From: Palaemon carinicauda
Lineage: Eukaryota > Arthropoda > Malacostraca > Decapoda > Palaemonidae
Assembly (NCBI RefSeq): GCF_036898095.1
Contig: NC_090757.1
Location: forward strand, 71,482,787-71,546,786
Direction: 5' to 3'
DNA length: 64,000 nucleotides
Shown here piece by piece: positions 52,031 to 61,139 of the stretch. Each line of letters opens with the position of its first letter. The first letter of the stretch is position 1. The notes below the pieces were generated by a model. It worked only from the letters and a program-made list of their open reading frames with translations, ran no database searches and was not told the origin of the DNA. Position numbers and translations under genes: made by a program.

Positions 52031-53760
52031 TCCCCCTAGGATTCTTACCTCCCCTGGAGGACTTCTTGCCTCTCCTGTCCTTGACGGGAAAGGGCTGTTT
52101 GGACACCGCTGCCTTTGCTGCTATTGCCGGCTTTGCCGTCTTTGCAGGGCGAGGTTGTTGAGGTGCTGGAGGCTTATAGGGCATTGATGTTAAAGCCCTC
52201 TGGAGGAGGGAGTCCTGGTTGGACTTCCTCCACCTCTCAGCCGCCTGCTCTACATCTTTCGGCTCAAACAGACTACTCCCCAAAAGGCTCAAACAGACTA
52301 CTCCCCAAAAGGCTCAAACAGACTACTCCCCAAAAGGGAGGAATGTCTGAGCTTACTGACCTCGGTGTTGGAGTCCTTCGAGTTGAATCTTTCAGACACC
52401 GTATCACGGCGTTTCAGGATAGTGTTAGCCCACAAGTTCGAGACTTGGTGGGCCAGAAACTCGATGGTACGAGTGCCTGAAAGAAGGAAGGTCTCCAAGG
52501 CCTTCCTGGTACTCTCCTTAGACAAGTCTTCGGATCGTATCAGGATGCCAAGAGATCCTAGCCAGATATCCAGCCACGAAGTGGCCTGCATAGCACACTT
52601 TGCTACCTTCTCCTGGCAGAGAATCTCCGAGGCCGAGAACGACACTGGCCGGTTGGAGTCCCTCGGGGAAGAGCTAAACAGGACTCCTCGATGATTTCAA
52701 AGTACCTTCTTTGGTGGACACGAGGAGGTGGGAGGAGTTTGTTTCCGGTGCTGGAATGGTTGGAGGAGGCTAGCTTGGAGAGCTGGCTCTTGACCTTATC
52801 TCTGGCATTCTTGACCCCCTGGGACCAGGGCAAAGCCGCGCTGGTTTTAGGGGGCTTTTGAGTACCAAAGACTCGGTCCAGAACCGTGTCCTTGCCCTCT
52901 CTAGGAGGAATCTCGGGATCCGAAAATCCATTAAGGTTCCTCATCAGAGCCAAAACTTGCCAAAAGGCATGCTCCGACTCCTGCGGCTCTCCTCCTGATG
53001 GACTAGCAGCAAGGTCTCCAGTCCCCAAAGGCTCTTCTTGGGGGGACTCGTGGACGTTCTCCGCGGGCTTAGCTGGTTCTGGTCTGATCCTCGAAGAAGA
53101 TTTCAGATTCCCTCCTGGGAGGGATGCAGGATTCCAACAAAGATGGTGGGGGCTCTTCTCCGCCTACACCCGAGGAGACTTCTCGGCGCGAGGTGGGGTT
53201 TCTCCCATTGGTGCGATGGGAGAACGCCTCCCCTTACGAAAATCCCGAGGACGGAAAACCCTCGTCCACGGGGGATGGAGAAAAAGTCTGGGGAGGGGAG
53301 GGAGCCTTCCTTGACGGCTTCCGAGGGACCAGTTTCGCCCTTGGAGAAGTAACCACGTCGTCCACTCGATCTCTTCCTCTTCAGGGGGGTCGAGATAGCC
53401 GCTGATTTGAGGCCTAGTTCAAAGAAAGCGGGCTTGAAAGCCTGCGCAACCTCTCTGATCAAGGGCCCAAACCAGGACAGCCGACTGACAGCAGCGCTGT
53501 CAGAGACACCCTCTGGAGGGAAGGGGATCGTAAGATCCCTAGGAGTGGAAACTACAACTGGGTCTACCTGAATGGAAGAAGCTGAAGAAAAAAAGATCCT
53601 GGACCTGGCCGCGAGATTTTCCTCCCTCCGTTGGGCGCGTTGTCCTGCGCTTACGGGGGGGGGGGGGACGCGATGAAGATGACCTGACGCGTCGTACTGC
53701 CGGATCCTGTGTGGGCACGCGCTGGGCATCGCACTGGATATCGCGGTGGCGCGATAGGCC
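52008..53760 (-). pseudogene. gag: Family B gag C-terminal half (B2)
   Basis: The end (52,008-52,292) reads DVEQAAERWRKSNQDSLLQR, SMPYKPPAPQQPRPAK and a basic tail KSSRGGKNPRGSGRGRKR, suited to nucleic-acid binding. The preceding frame (52,298-52,645) has the helical part SEILCQEKVAKCAMQATSWL, LSGTRTIEFLAHQVSNLWAN. The two are thrown out of phase by three copies of a 25-base unit (52,262-52,336). Further upstream (52,603-53,762), FFELGLKSAAISTPLKRKRS and other Ser/Pro/Arg-rich stretches appear in more than one frame. A G/C run lies near 53,656. Gag identity rests on position and the basic tail. Confidence 0.6.
52262..52336. repeat. 25-bp unit in three tandem copies
   Basis: GGCTCAAACAGACTACTCCCCAAAA is repeated three times without a mismatch. 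B1 has only one diverged copy at the homologous place (37,277). Because 25 is not a multiple of three, the extra copies shift the gag frame. Confidence 0.9.
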
Positions 53761-53990
53761 ATTGCCTAGCTCGGGAAGCCATTGCCTAGCTCGGGAGGCC
53801 CATTGCCTAGCTCGGGAGGCCGATTGCCTAGCTCGGGCGGGCGATTGCCTAGCTCGGGCGGGCGATTGCCTAGCTCGGGCGGGCGATTGCCTAGCTCGGG
53901 CGGGCGATTGCCTAGCTCGGGCGGGCGATTGCCTAGCTCGGGCGGGCGATTGCCTAGCTCGGGCGGGCGATTGCTCGCGGGCGGGCGATT
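53761..53990. repeat. 21-bp tandem array in B2 gag
   Basis: About ten copies of GATTGCCTAGCTCGGGCGGGC (with A/G variants in the first copies), each 21 bases, all phases open on the plus strand. It is the leftmost of several arrays that fill the middle of gag. Confidence 0.9.
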
Positions 53991-53999
53991 GCTCGGGCG

Positions 54000-54500
54000 A
54001 GGGAGCTAGGGGGAGCGAGGGAGCGAGGGGGAGCGAGGGGGAGCGATGACGAGCGGGGGAGCGATGACGAGCGGGGGAGCGATGACGAGCGGGGGAGCGA
54101 TGACGAGCGGGGGAGCGATGACGAGCGGGGGAGCGATGACGAGCGGGCGAGCGAGGGGGAGAGATGACGAGCGGGAGAGCGAGGACGAGCGATGACGAGC
54201 GGGCGAGCGATGGCGAGCGATGGCGAGCGATGGCGAGCGGGCGAGCGATGACGAGCGGGCGAGCGATGACGAGCGGGCGAGCGATGGCGAGCGATGAGGA
54301 GCGGGCGATCGATGGCGCACAGGCGAGGGGGCGAGGGGGCGCGTTGGCGCGTAGGAGAGTTCACGCCTTGGCGCGTGGGCGAACGATGGCGCGCAGGAGA
54401 AGGAGCTCGTGGGCGCGCAGGAGAAGGAGCTCGTGGGCGCGCAGGCGACAGGGCGCGTGGGGGCGTAGGTGTCAGGGCACGTAGGCGCATTGGTGCGCGT
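54000..54500. repeat. 18-bp GAGCG-rich array in B2 gag
   Basis: The regular part (about 54,040-54,150) repeats AGCGGGGGAGCGATGACG every 18 bases; the rest is degenerate GCGAGCGATGACGAGCGGGC and GAAGGAGCTCGTGGGCGCGC. On the minus strand it gives Ser/Arg/Pro-rich text such as RSPARHRSPARHRS. Confidence 0.85.
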
Positions 54501-54509
54501 TATGGAGAC

Positions 54510-55140
54510 CTCGGATGGAGTGCAGCCACAGGATGTTGAAGGGCCCGTAAGGGCGAAGCCGTAGGGCGCTTGCGTGCAGGGGGAATATCCCTAGCGCGCG
54601 GGCGCGCAGGAGGGCACTCCTCAGGAACCGAAGTTCTGGCAGTGGGCGCGTGGGCGCGCGATGGAGACTGTAGGCGATGGCGCGTAGGTAAGGGATGGCA
54701 AGCAGGCGAGGTCTGATGGCGAGTCGGCGATCGTGGAGGAGGACGCTGGCGAGCAGGAGAGGAAGAAGACTTCTTGGAGCCCTGATCCAAAGATCGAGGG
54801 CGAGCAGGCAAGCGATGACGAGCAGGAGAGCGCTGGCGCGCAGGAGATCACTGACGAGCAGGAGAGCGCTGACGAGGGCGTCCATGGCGTGTATCAGGCC
54901 GAGGGCGCGCAGAGGTCCGTTGGCAAGCAGGCGATCGTGGGCGCGTGGTCTCTGGAACTGCAGAGCGAACAGGAGATCGCGGGAGTGCAGGAGCTTGTGG
55001 GCGTGCAGGAGAACGCTGGCGAGATGAGACAGCAACCAGTGAGCTCTTGCGCGCAGTAGTGCGCTGGCAAGCAGGCGAACGTTGGCTCACAGGGGAAACC
55101 TGGCGAGCAGGCGAACGTTGGCGCACAGGGGAAACCTGGC
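54510..55140 (-). repeat. Hexapeptide (RSPARQ-type) array in B2 gag
   Basis: Degenerate 18-bp units (GAGCAGGAGAGCGCTGAC and relatives) encode QRSPAR-type hexapeptides on the minus strand, continuing from the conserved gag sequence SLKRQVSPVRQRSPARQVSP near 55,100. This is homologous to the B3 array at 46,890-47,480. Confidence 0.75.
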
Positions 55141-56254
55141 GCTTAAGGGACTTACACACAATGTGTGAAAGCCCCTTTTGCCTCGAAGGGACCGGTGCCC
55201 GTTTGAAAACGGGATGGGTGGGCGCCCACAGCGCGTCAGCAGCCAGGAAAGGTGAAGGCAGGTCAGCAGTTCTGGCAGGCGTAGGAGATTGCAAACGATC
55301 TGTGGAGGTCCAGGTCCAAGGAAGTAGAAGGAACGGTAGCTGAAGTACGAGGTTCCTCTGCGGGGGACTGCGAGGATGAAGATCCAAAGAGGCGCCTCCT
55401 AAGACCCTTGTGGGGAGAAGGAAGACCTCGGCGACGAAGAGGAAGGCGAGCCTTACATCGGATACGTCCTCTGGGAGCAGCAGGCAAACCATCGGCAGTC
55501 CTCTGAAAAGGAGTCTCTGTCAGTGAACTCCCCCGGGGGGGAGAATCACCCGCAGGAGAGACAGTTGGACTTAGTTCCTCCCTCGAAGGATGTTCAGAGG
55601 GGGAAGCTAAGCCTTCAGCTACAACAGGAGCAGGGGTTTGAACACTCTCATTGGAAGTGTCTGCCTCAACAGCCTCGACAATAGACAGAGGGTCAACCTC
55701 TGCTACCGCCGGTGACTGTTTGACAGCTGCTCCCAACCTGATCATGTCAAACAGGGCTTCCTTGGAGGGCGAACCCTGAAGCCCCAAGGAAGCCCAAAGC
55801 TGCAAGAGATCATCATTATTTACATCAGGAGAAATAATTAAATCCTCCCCCGGGGGAAGAGGAGGAGCTGCCTCGCTATGGGAGGCAACTCCCTCTCCCA
55901 AACCCGAGATCGGTCAACAACAGCACGGCCTACGTTACCACTCGACGGCCTCTAGCGAGAGGCCGACCGAGTGGGAGCTTCGGAGGAGGTTTGGGCTATG
56001 GAAGAAGAGTCCTTAGGATTTTCCTTCTTCAAAGAAACCTTTGAAGGAGAAATATACCGTTTGGACTTCTTCTTCCGGCGCCGAGAAAACCTCTCCCACT
56101 GGGAGGTAGGCCACTACTCCCTACATTCCATACATACGTTATCACTTTCACACCGCTGACCCCTACAATAAGGGCATAAGGTGTGAGGATCCGTCACAAT
56201 GGAAGACATGAAGGTCCCACAAGGGCGGTCAGGTAACCCAGGGCACTTCCGCAT
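55141..56254 (-). pseudogene. gag: Family B gag N-terminal half (B2)
   Basis: The ATG at 56,254 begins MRKCPGLPDRPCGTFMSSIV, then CPYCRGQRCESDNVCMECRE, the same Cys motif as in family C. A TAG at 56,114-56,116 interrupts it just before WPTSQWERFSRRRKKKSKRY; other copies have SEW or similar there, so TGG-to-TAG is plausible. The next part (55,901-55,263) is acidic and Ser/Pro-rich: DLLQLWASLGLQGSPSKEAL, FDMIRLGAAVKQSP and LPLRRRGLPSPHKGLRRRLF. It then enters the hexapeptide array. This looks like a modular Gag: zinc-like motif, basic patch, acidic linker, repeat domain. The domain roles are inferred. Confidence 0.65.
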
Positions 56255-56349
56255 TGTAGAGGCCAACTTCACAACACTCTAGAAAAAGAAAGAAAAAGCA
56301 ATGATTAATGGCTGTCGTGTAGGCGAGGGTGACAGCGGACACGTCCGTC

Positions 56350-56550
56350 TAGCACCCGAGCCGTAAGCAAAGTGGAGCTACAACACAGGTGTGTGAGGGG
56401 GGAGGGTAGCTAACTACCCTCCTTACCCCCCCGCTAACTAGTGGTGGGGTAATAATCCCTCGCTAAATTTTTATGGCTCGTCCTTTCAGCTACGCCGAAA
56501 GTAATTACCCACTTTAAATAGCATGGTTTGTATTCCAGTTACGGAACAAA
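56350..56550. repeat. B2 right terminal inverted repeat (5' end)
   Basis: Inverted match of 48,367-48,590, ending CCAGTTACGGAACAAA. It contains the stem GGAGGGTAG/CTACCCTCC at 56,401-56,422 and the run GCTACGCCGAAAGTAATTAC. Confidence 0.88.
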
Positions 56551-56949
56551 AATAAATTATGTAACAAAAAACTCCCTCGGGAGGAACACCTAGTCCACGA
56601 CGGGAAAGGAGACCGCCGAGGGAACAAACTTAAAATAAGAACTGCGCACTCTCTTCCACTATATATAAGACTGAATATAAGAAAAAAGTAAGTTAAAAGA
56701 CAAAATTTATTGGAAGTCCAAAATAGACGAGCAGGAAGAGCGGTAACAACCGGTCTCCATACGAGCCAAAAGTAATGTGAGTTAAATCACAGGTTTGAGT
56801 GGGAGGGGTAGCAAGCTACCCCCCTACCCCACGCTAACAAGCGGGATGGGTAGTTAACCCTCGCTAAAATTTCAATACCTCGTCCTTTCAGTTTCACCGA
56901 GAGTAATACGCCTAATAAATAGCGTAGGTTTGTATTCCAGTTACAGAAC
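56551..56949 (-). repeat. B3 5' region and right terminus
   Basis: After a short AT-rich leader the sequence 56,760-56,949 is another diverged family B right end: GGGAGGGGTAGCAAGCTACC, CGTCCTTTCAGTTTCACCGA and CCAGTTACAGAACAA. It is taken as the end of B3, whose gag lies on the far side of B2. No coding signal. Confidence 0.6.
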
Positions 56950-56985
56950 AACTACGTTTTAACAATTAATAATCAACAGCGAAAT

Positions 56986-57228
56986 ATGACAAATTCGGAG
57001 ATAATTTGTATTTTTCCTAACCATACAAACCTTAGCTATTTACATGGGGTATTACTTTCGGCATAGCTGAAATGACGAGCCATTAGATTTTTAACGAGGG
57101 TTAACTACCCTCTCGCTAGTTAGCGAGGGGGTGAACTGATTCACTTCGCTTAGAGGTAGGACTTCACGGGGGACAGGGCTGGCGGGCAAATATGTGTAAA
57201 TAGCTAAGGTTTGTATGGTTAGGAAAAA
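56986..57228 (-). repeat. B4: family B left (3') terminus, cut in its internal complementary region
   Basis: TGACAAATTCGGAGATAATT begins a family B 3' terminal repeat, with a stem CCCTCTCGCTA/TAGCGAGGGGG near 57,112. It reaches GTAAATAGCTAAGGTTTGTATGGTTAGGAAAAA, the first part of the internal complementary region, and breaks at 57,228 where C2 starts. The rest of B4 is not in the window. Confidence 0.75.
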
Positions 57229-57552
57229 TGATATTTTAATTATAAAATAAATTTTTGAATATACTTACCCGGTGAATATATAATAGCTGAGCCTCCGGCG
57301 GCTCGACAGAAAAACACACAAAAACTCGCGAGCGATCGCTATGAAGGTTGCGGGTGTGCCCACTAGCGCCAACTATCGGCCAGATACCGCATATACATGT
57401 AAACAGACCCAATTTTTCTCATCCCGCTGGGTCTCTATCGGGGAGGAAGGGGGGGCCTTTAATTTATATATTCACCGGGTAAGTATATTCAAAAATTTAT
57501 TTTATAATTAAAATATCATTTTTAAATATTTAACTTAGCCGGTGAATATATA
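57229..57552. repeat. C2 3' terminus and internal complementary region
   Basis: The first 53 bases are repeated inverted at 57,468-57,521 (TATTCACCGGGTAAGTATAT to TTTATAATTAAAATATCA). They are followed at once by TTTTTAAATATTTAACTTAG and CCGGTGAATATATAATAGCT, the expected complement of a family C 5' terminus. The repeat contains GGGTAAGTA, a good match to a splice donor. Confidence 0.85.
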
Positions 57553-57953
57553 ATAGCTGATTCACACCCATGGTGGTGGGTAGAGACCAGAGTTAATTAA
57601 GTTTACAGCGTATATGCTTAGAGTTTTTGACAGTTATATCATAACAAAACCCAAATATATAAAGGTACCTGGTAAGGAAGTCGACTTAGACGATTACTCT
57701 GCCTTATTAGTCTGTCTTCCTCACGAAGCCCAGCGATCCTCTTAGGATGCTGAAAGACTCACAAGAGCTGAAGTATTAAGGGCTGCAACCCATACAACAG
57801 GACCTCATCAAACCCCTAATCTGGGCGCTCTCAAGAAATGACTTTGACCACCCGCCAAATCAATCAGGATGCGAAAGGCTTCTTAGCCTTCCGTACAACC
57901 CAAAAAACAATATTAAAAACATTTCAAGAGACAGATTAAAAAGGATATTGGAA
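57553..57953. other. C2 3' non-coding segment
   Basis: Sequence between the internal complementary region and the recombinase stop; no coding frame or repeat recognised. Confidence 0.5.
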
Positions 57954-59126
57954 TTAGGGTAATGTAGTGGTAGAACCCTCACCCACTACTGCACTCGCTG
58001 CAACGAATGGACCCAGTGTGTAGCAGTCCTCGTAAAGAGTCTGGACATCTTTTAAGTAAAATGACACGAACACTGACTTGCTTCTCCAAAAAGTCGCGTC
58101 CATAATACTTTGCAGAGATTTATTTTGCTTGAAGGCCACGGAGGTTGCTATAGCTCTAACTTCATGCGTCTTAACATTAAGCAAACATCGGTCTTTCTCA
58201 TTCAAGTGAGAATGAGCTTCTCGTATTAAAAATCTGATAAAATATGACAAAGCATTCTTTGACATAGGCAATGATGGTTTCTTAACTGAGCACCATAATG
58301 CCTCAGATTTACCTCGTAATGACTTAGTACGAGCTAAATAGAACTTAAGAGCTCTAACAGGACATAATACTCTTTCCAGTTCGTTGCCTACGATCTCTGA
58401 TAAGCAAGGAATATCAAAAGATTTAGGCCAAGGACGAGAAGGCAGTTCATTTTTGGCCAGGAAACCAAGTTGAAGTGAACAAGTGGCTTTTTCTGTAGAA
58501 AAGCCGATGTTCTTACTGAAGGCATGAAGTTCACTGACCCTTTGAGCCGAAGCCAAGCACACTAGGAAAAGTGTCTTGAGGGTGAGATCCTTCAGGGAGG
58601 CTGAATGTAATGGCTCAAACCTGTCTGACATGAGGAACCTTAGGACCACGTCTAAGTTCCATCCAGGAGTTGCCAAACGACGTTCCTTAGAGGTCTCGAA
58701 AGACTTAAGGAGATCTTGGAGATCTTTATTGTTGGAAAGATCTAAGCCTCTATGTCGAAAGACCGAAGCCAACATGCTCCTGTAGCCCTTAATCGTGGGA
58801 GCTGAAAGGGAGCGAACCTTTCTCAGATGTAAAAGAAAATCTGCGATTTGGGCTACAGAGGTACTGGACGAGGACACAGATGCTGACTTGCACCAGTCTC
58901 GAAAGACTTCCCACTTCGACTGGTATACTCTAATGGTAGAAGCTCTCCTCGCTCTTGCAATCGCACTGGCTGCCTCCTTCGAAAAGCCTCGAGCTCTTGA
59001 GAGTCTTTCGATAGTCTGAAGGAAGTCAGACGAAGAGCGGGGAGGCTTTGATGGACATTCTTTACGTGGGGCTGACGTAACAGATCTACCCTTAGAGGAA
59101 GACTTCTTGGAAAGTCTACCAGCCAT
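57954..59126 (-). CDS. DIRS tyrosine recombinase, intact (C2)
   Basis: 390 residues from the ATG at 59,126 (MAGRLSKKSSSKGRS); the frame is open further upstream but overlaps the RNase H/YAFPPF frame there. The N-terminal core-binding domain spans about 50-180 (STIRVYQSKWEVFRDWC, IADFLLHLRKVRSLS, IKGYRSMLASVFRHRG). Catalytic residues: Arg196 in ASAQRVSELHAF, a Lys-containing strand LAKNELPSRPW, His321-x-x-Arg324 in KTHEVRAIATSV, a Trp at 347 in the position often held by His/Trp, and the nucleophile Tyr357 in VFVSFYLKDVQ. The protein ends VVGEGSTTTLP. It should catalyse integration and resolution of circular DIRS DNA. No stop or frameshift is visible. Overlap with the upstream pol frame is normal for DIRS. 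Confidence 0.88.
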   Translation of the reverse strand: MAGRLSKKSSSKGRSVTSAPRKECPSKPPRSSSDFLQTIERLSRARGFSKEAASAIARARRASTIRVYQSKWEVFRDWCKSASVSSSSTSVAQIADFLLHLRKVRSLSAPTIKGYRSMLASVFRHRGLDLSNNKDLQDLLKSFETSKERRLATPGWNLDVVLRFLMSDRFEPLHSASLKDLTLKTLFLVCLASAQRVSELHAFSKNIGFSTEKATCSLQLGFLAKNELPSRPWPKSFDIPCLSEIVGNELERVLCPVRALKFYLARTKSLRGKSEALWCSVKKPSLPMSKNALSYFIRFLIREAHSHLNEKDRCLLNVKTHEVRAIATSVAFKQNKSLQSIMDATFWRSKSVFVSFYLKDVQTLYEDCYTLGPFVAASAVVGEGSTTTLP

Positions 59127-59870
59127 TGAAGTACCTCGGTGAACCACTCTCTCGCGGGCCAGAGGGTAGCAACCAATGTCAACCTTGTCCCTTCGTGAGA
59201 GGCGAACTTCTGCAGTACCTTGTTGACTATCTTGAATGGTGGGAATGCATACAAGTCCAGAAGAGACCAATCCAGTAGAAACGCGTCTATGTAGATTGCT
59301 TCTGTATCTAGGACTGGAGAGCAATAGATTGGTAACCTTTTGGTCAACGAGGAGGCAAAGAGGTCTATGGCGGGTTGACCCCAAGTAGCCCAAAGACTCT
59401 TGCCCACGTCCTTGTGGAGGGTCCATTCCGTGGGTATCACCTGACCCCTCCGACTGAGACAGTCTGCCAAGACGTTCAAGTCCCCCTGGATGAATCTCGT
59501 CAACAGGGAGATGCCTCGATTTCTTGACCATAAGAGAAGGTCCCTTGCGATCTCGAGCAGCGTGAAGGAGTGTGTGCCTCCTTGCTTGGAGATGTACGCT
59601 AAAGCTGTGGTGTTGTCTGAGTTGACCTCTACCACTTAGTTTCGAAGAAGTTTTCGAATATCATCAAGGCCAAGTGGACTGCTAATAGCTCCTTGCCGTT
59701 GATGTGCATGCTCTTCTGACTTGAGGTCCACAGACCCGAGCATTCCCGACCGTCCAGGGTCGCACCCCAACCCAAATCCGACGCGTCTGAGAACAACACG
59801 TGGTTTGGGTTCTTGACTGCTAGGGATAGTCCCTCTCTCAGACTGATATTGCTGTCCCACCATTTCAGGA
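58853..59870 (-). pseudogene. Family C RNase H and YAFPPF domain (C2)
   Basis: RNase H reads NHVLFSDASDLGWGATLDG (Asp), SMHINGKELLAVHLALM (Glu), then, one phase over, VEVNSDNTTALAYISKQGG (Asp) and FIQGDLNVLADCLSRRGQ (Asp). The phase change falls near 59,636, where the preceding RT frame also meets a TAA (59,636-59,638). Downstream come IDLFASSLTKRLPIYCSPVL, LLDLYAFPPFKIVNKVLQKF, TLVATLWPAREWFTEVLQWL and a Leu/Arg-rich tail to 58,853, overlapping the recombinase by 274 bases. All RNase H residues remain, so few repairs separate this from a working frame. The YAFPPF block has no assigned activity here. Confidence 0.78.
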
Positions 59871-60784
59871 ATGCCTTTACTGGTTCGGAGACTGGGAATG
59901 ATACCGTCTCTAACGTCTTGTCCTAGTTCCAGTGAGAGGCTAGATGGAACCGGAGAGGCAGAAGGTGTAGTCTCCCTAGTGAGACAAACTGCTCCAGGGA
60001 TGAGAGAGTCCCTACGAGACTGTTCCAACTCCTGACTGAACAAACGTTCTCTTTTCAACATTAGTTGGACTTCGAGCAGGGCTTGTTCTATTCGGGTGGC
60101 AGACGGAAAAGCCCGAAAAAAACTGGACTGCGAATCTCCATCCCCAAATATAGAATAATCTGGGATGGGATCAGTTGGGACTTTTAGGTTGACCAAAAGT
60201 CCCAACTCCCTGGCCAGACTCAACGTCCAATGTAGATCCTGCAGACAGCGAAGACTGGACGATGCTCTGAGAAGCCAGTCGTCCAAGTACAGGGAGGCTC
60301 GGATCCCCGATAGATGGAGGGATTTTGCCACATTCCTCATGAGCCTCGTAAACACGAGAGGAGCAGGACTGAGGCCAAAGCACAGGGTTCGAAACTGGTA
60401 CCCCTCATTCCTGTAAACAAACCTCAGAAACGGTTGGGAATCCGGGTGGATAGGAATGTGGAAGTATGCCTCCTGAAGGTCGAGAGAGACCATCCAGTCG
60501 CCTTCCATTAATGCTGTCAAGACAGCCTGGTAGACTTCATCGTGAAGTTTGTCTTGACAATGAACACATTGAGCGCACTTGCCTCTTACGTACTCCTGCA
60601 GTGAACATGGCTGCCAGATCATTGGAGCCATCCCTGAGGGACTTGTTCCTGCAGAGAACGTGGCTGTCAGATCATTGGAGCCATCCCTGAAAGCCTTGTT
60701 TATGCATGACATAATTGTACAGCAAAACTTCAAACGCTCGAAAAAACTCCTAACAGGAGATGGTCTAGCTCTGAAGTCGACCAT
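59870..60784 (-). pseudogene. pol: Family C reverse transcriptase (C2), fused to gag sequence
   Basis: Clear RT palm: GDWMVSLDLQEAYFHIPIHP (motif A, Asp), YQFRTLCFGLSPAPLVFTRL (motif B), IRASLYLDDWLLRASS (motif C), then LSLARELGLLVNLK and a thumb that changes phase twice before RNase H. Upstream of motif A the frame runs straight into gag-like sequence (CINKAFRDGSNDLTATFSAG and a second GMAPMIWQPCSLQEYVRGK), so the RT fingers and gag end are deleted near 60,590. A ~48-bp unit around CAGATCATTGGAGCCATCCC is present twice (60,610-60,695). Confidence 0.8.
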
Positions 60785-61139
60785 AAAATCTTGGAGCGTC
60801 TCATGGCCAGGCGCCAGGGAGAGTCTATGAGGTTTGAGAAGTCTATCTGGGCAGAGGCAGGAACTCCCAAGCCGAGAACTTCTCCCGTGTCATATCAGAC
60901 TCTCGCTCTATAAGCCAGCTTAAAAGTAGGGAAAGCAAAGGCTGTCTCCCCCAAACTCCTCCTGGTGATTAACCAGTCGCCTAGCAAACGTAAAGCTCTC
61001 TTAGAAGAGCGAGAGAGCACTAGCTTATAAAACAACGGCTTCGAAGTAGCTAGGCCTAGTGTAAACTCTGACGTTTAGGCGAACGAGGAGCAGCAGTTAC
61101 AAAAAAATCCGGACAAAGATCCTTAAAAATCAGCATGAT

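Larger units (their letters stand above)
48367..56550 (-). mobile_element. Family B DIRS-like element, copy B2 (8.2 kb, both termini)
   Basis: Terminal inverted repeats (48,367-48,590 and 56,350-56,550), an internal complementary region (48,615-48,710), then on the minus strand recombinase, YAFPPF block, RNase H, RT, gag and gag N-terminal Cys motif. All parts of a DIRS element are present, but each gene is damaged: a frameshift in the recombinase, an RNase H deletion, a stop in RT, a 25-bp triplication and a stop in gag. It is inserted in gag of B3. Confidence 0.88.

Noticed and set aside
53711..54540. Long open frames of the 21- and 18-bp arrays as separate genes
   Set aside because: Stop-free units whose length is a multiple of three stay open by construction, in several frames at once.
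58853..59635. Stand-alone DNA methyltransferase gene
   Set aside because: Only a PPF-containing block inside DIRS pol, with no cofactor-binding motif recognised.
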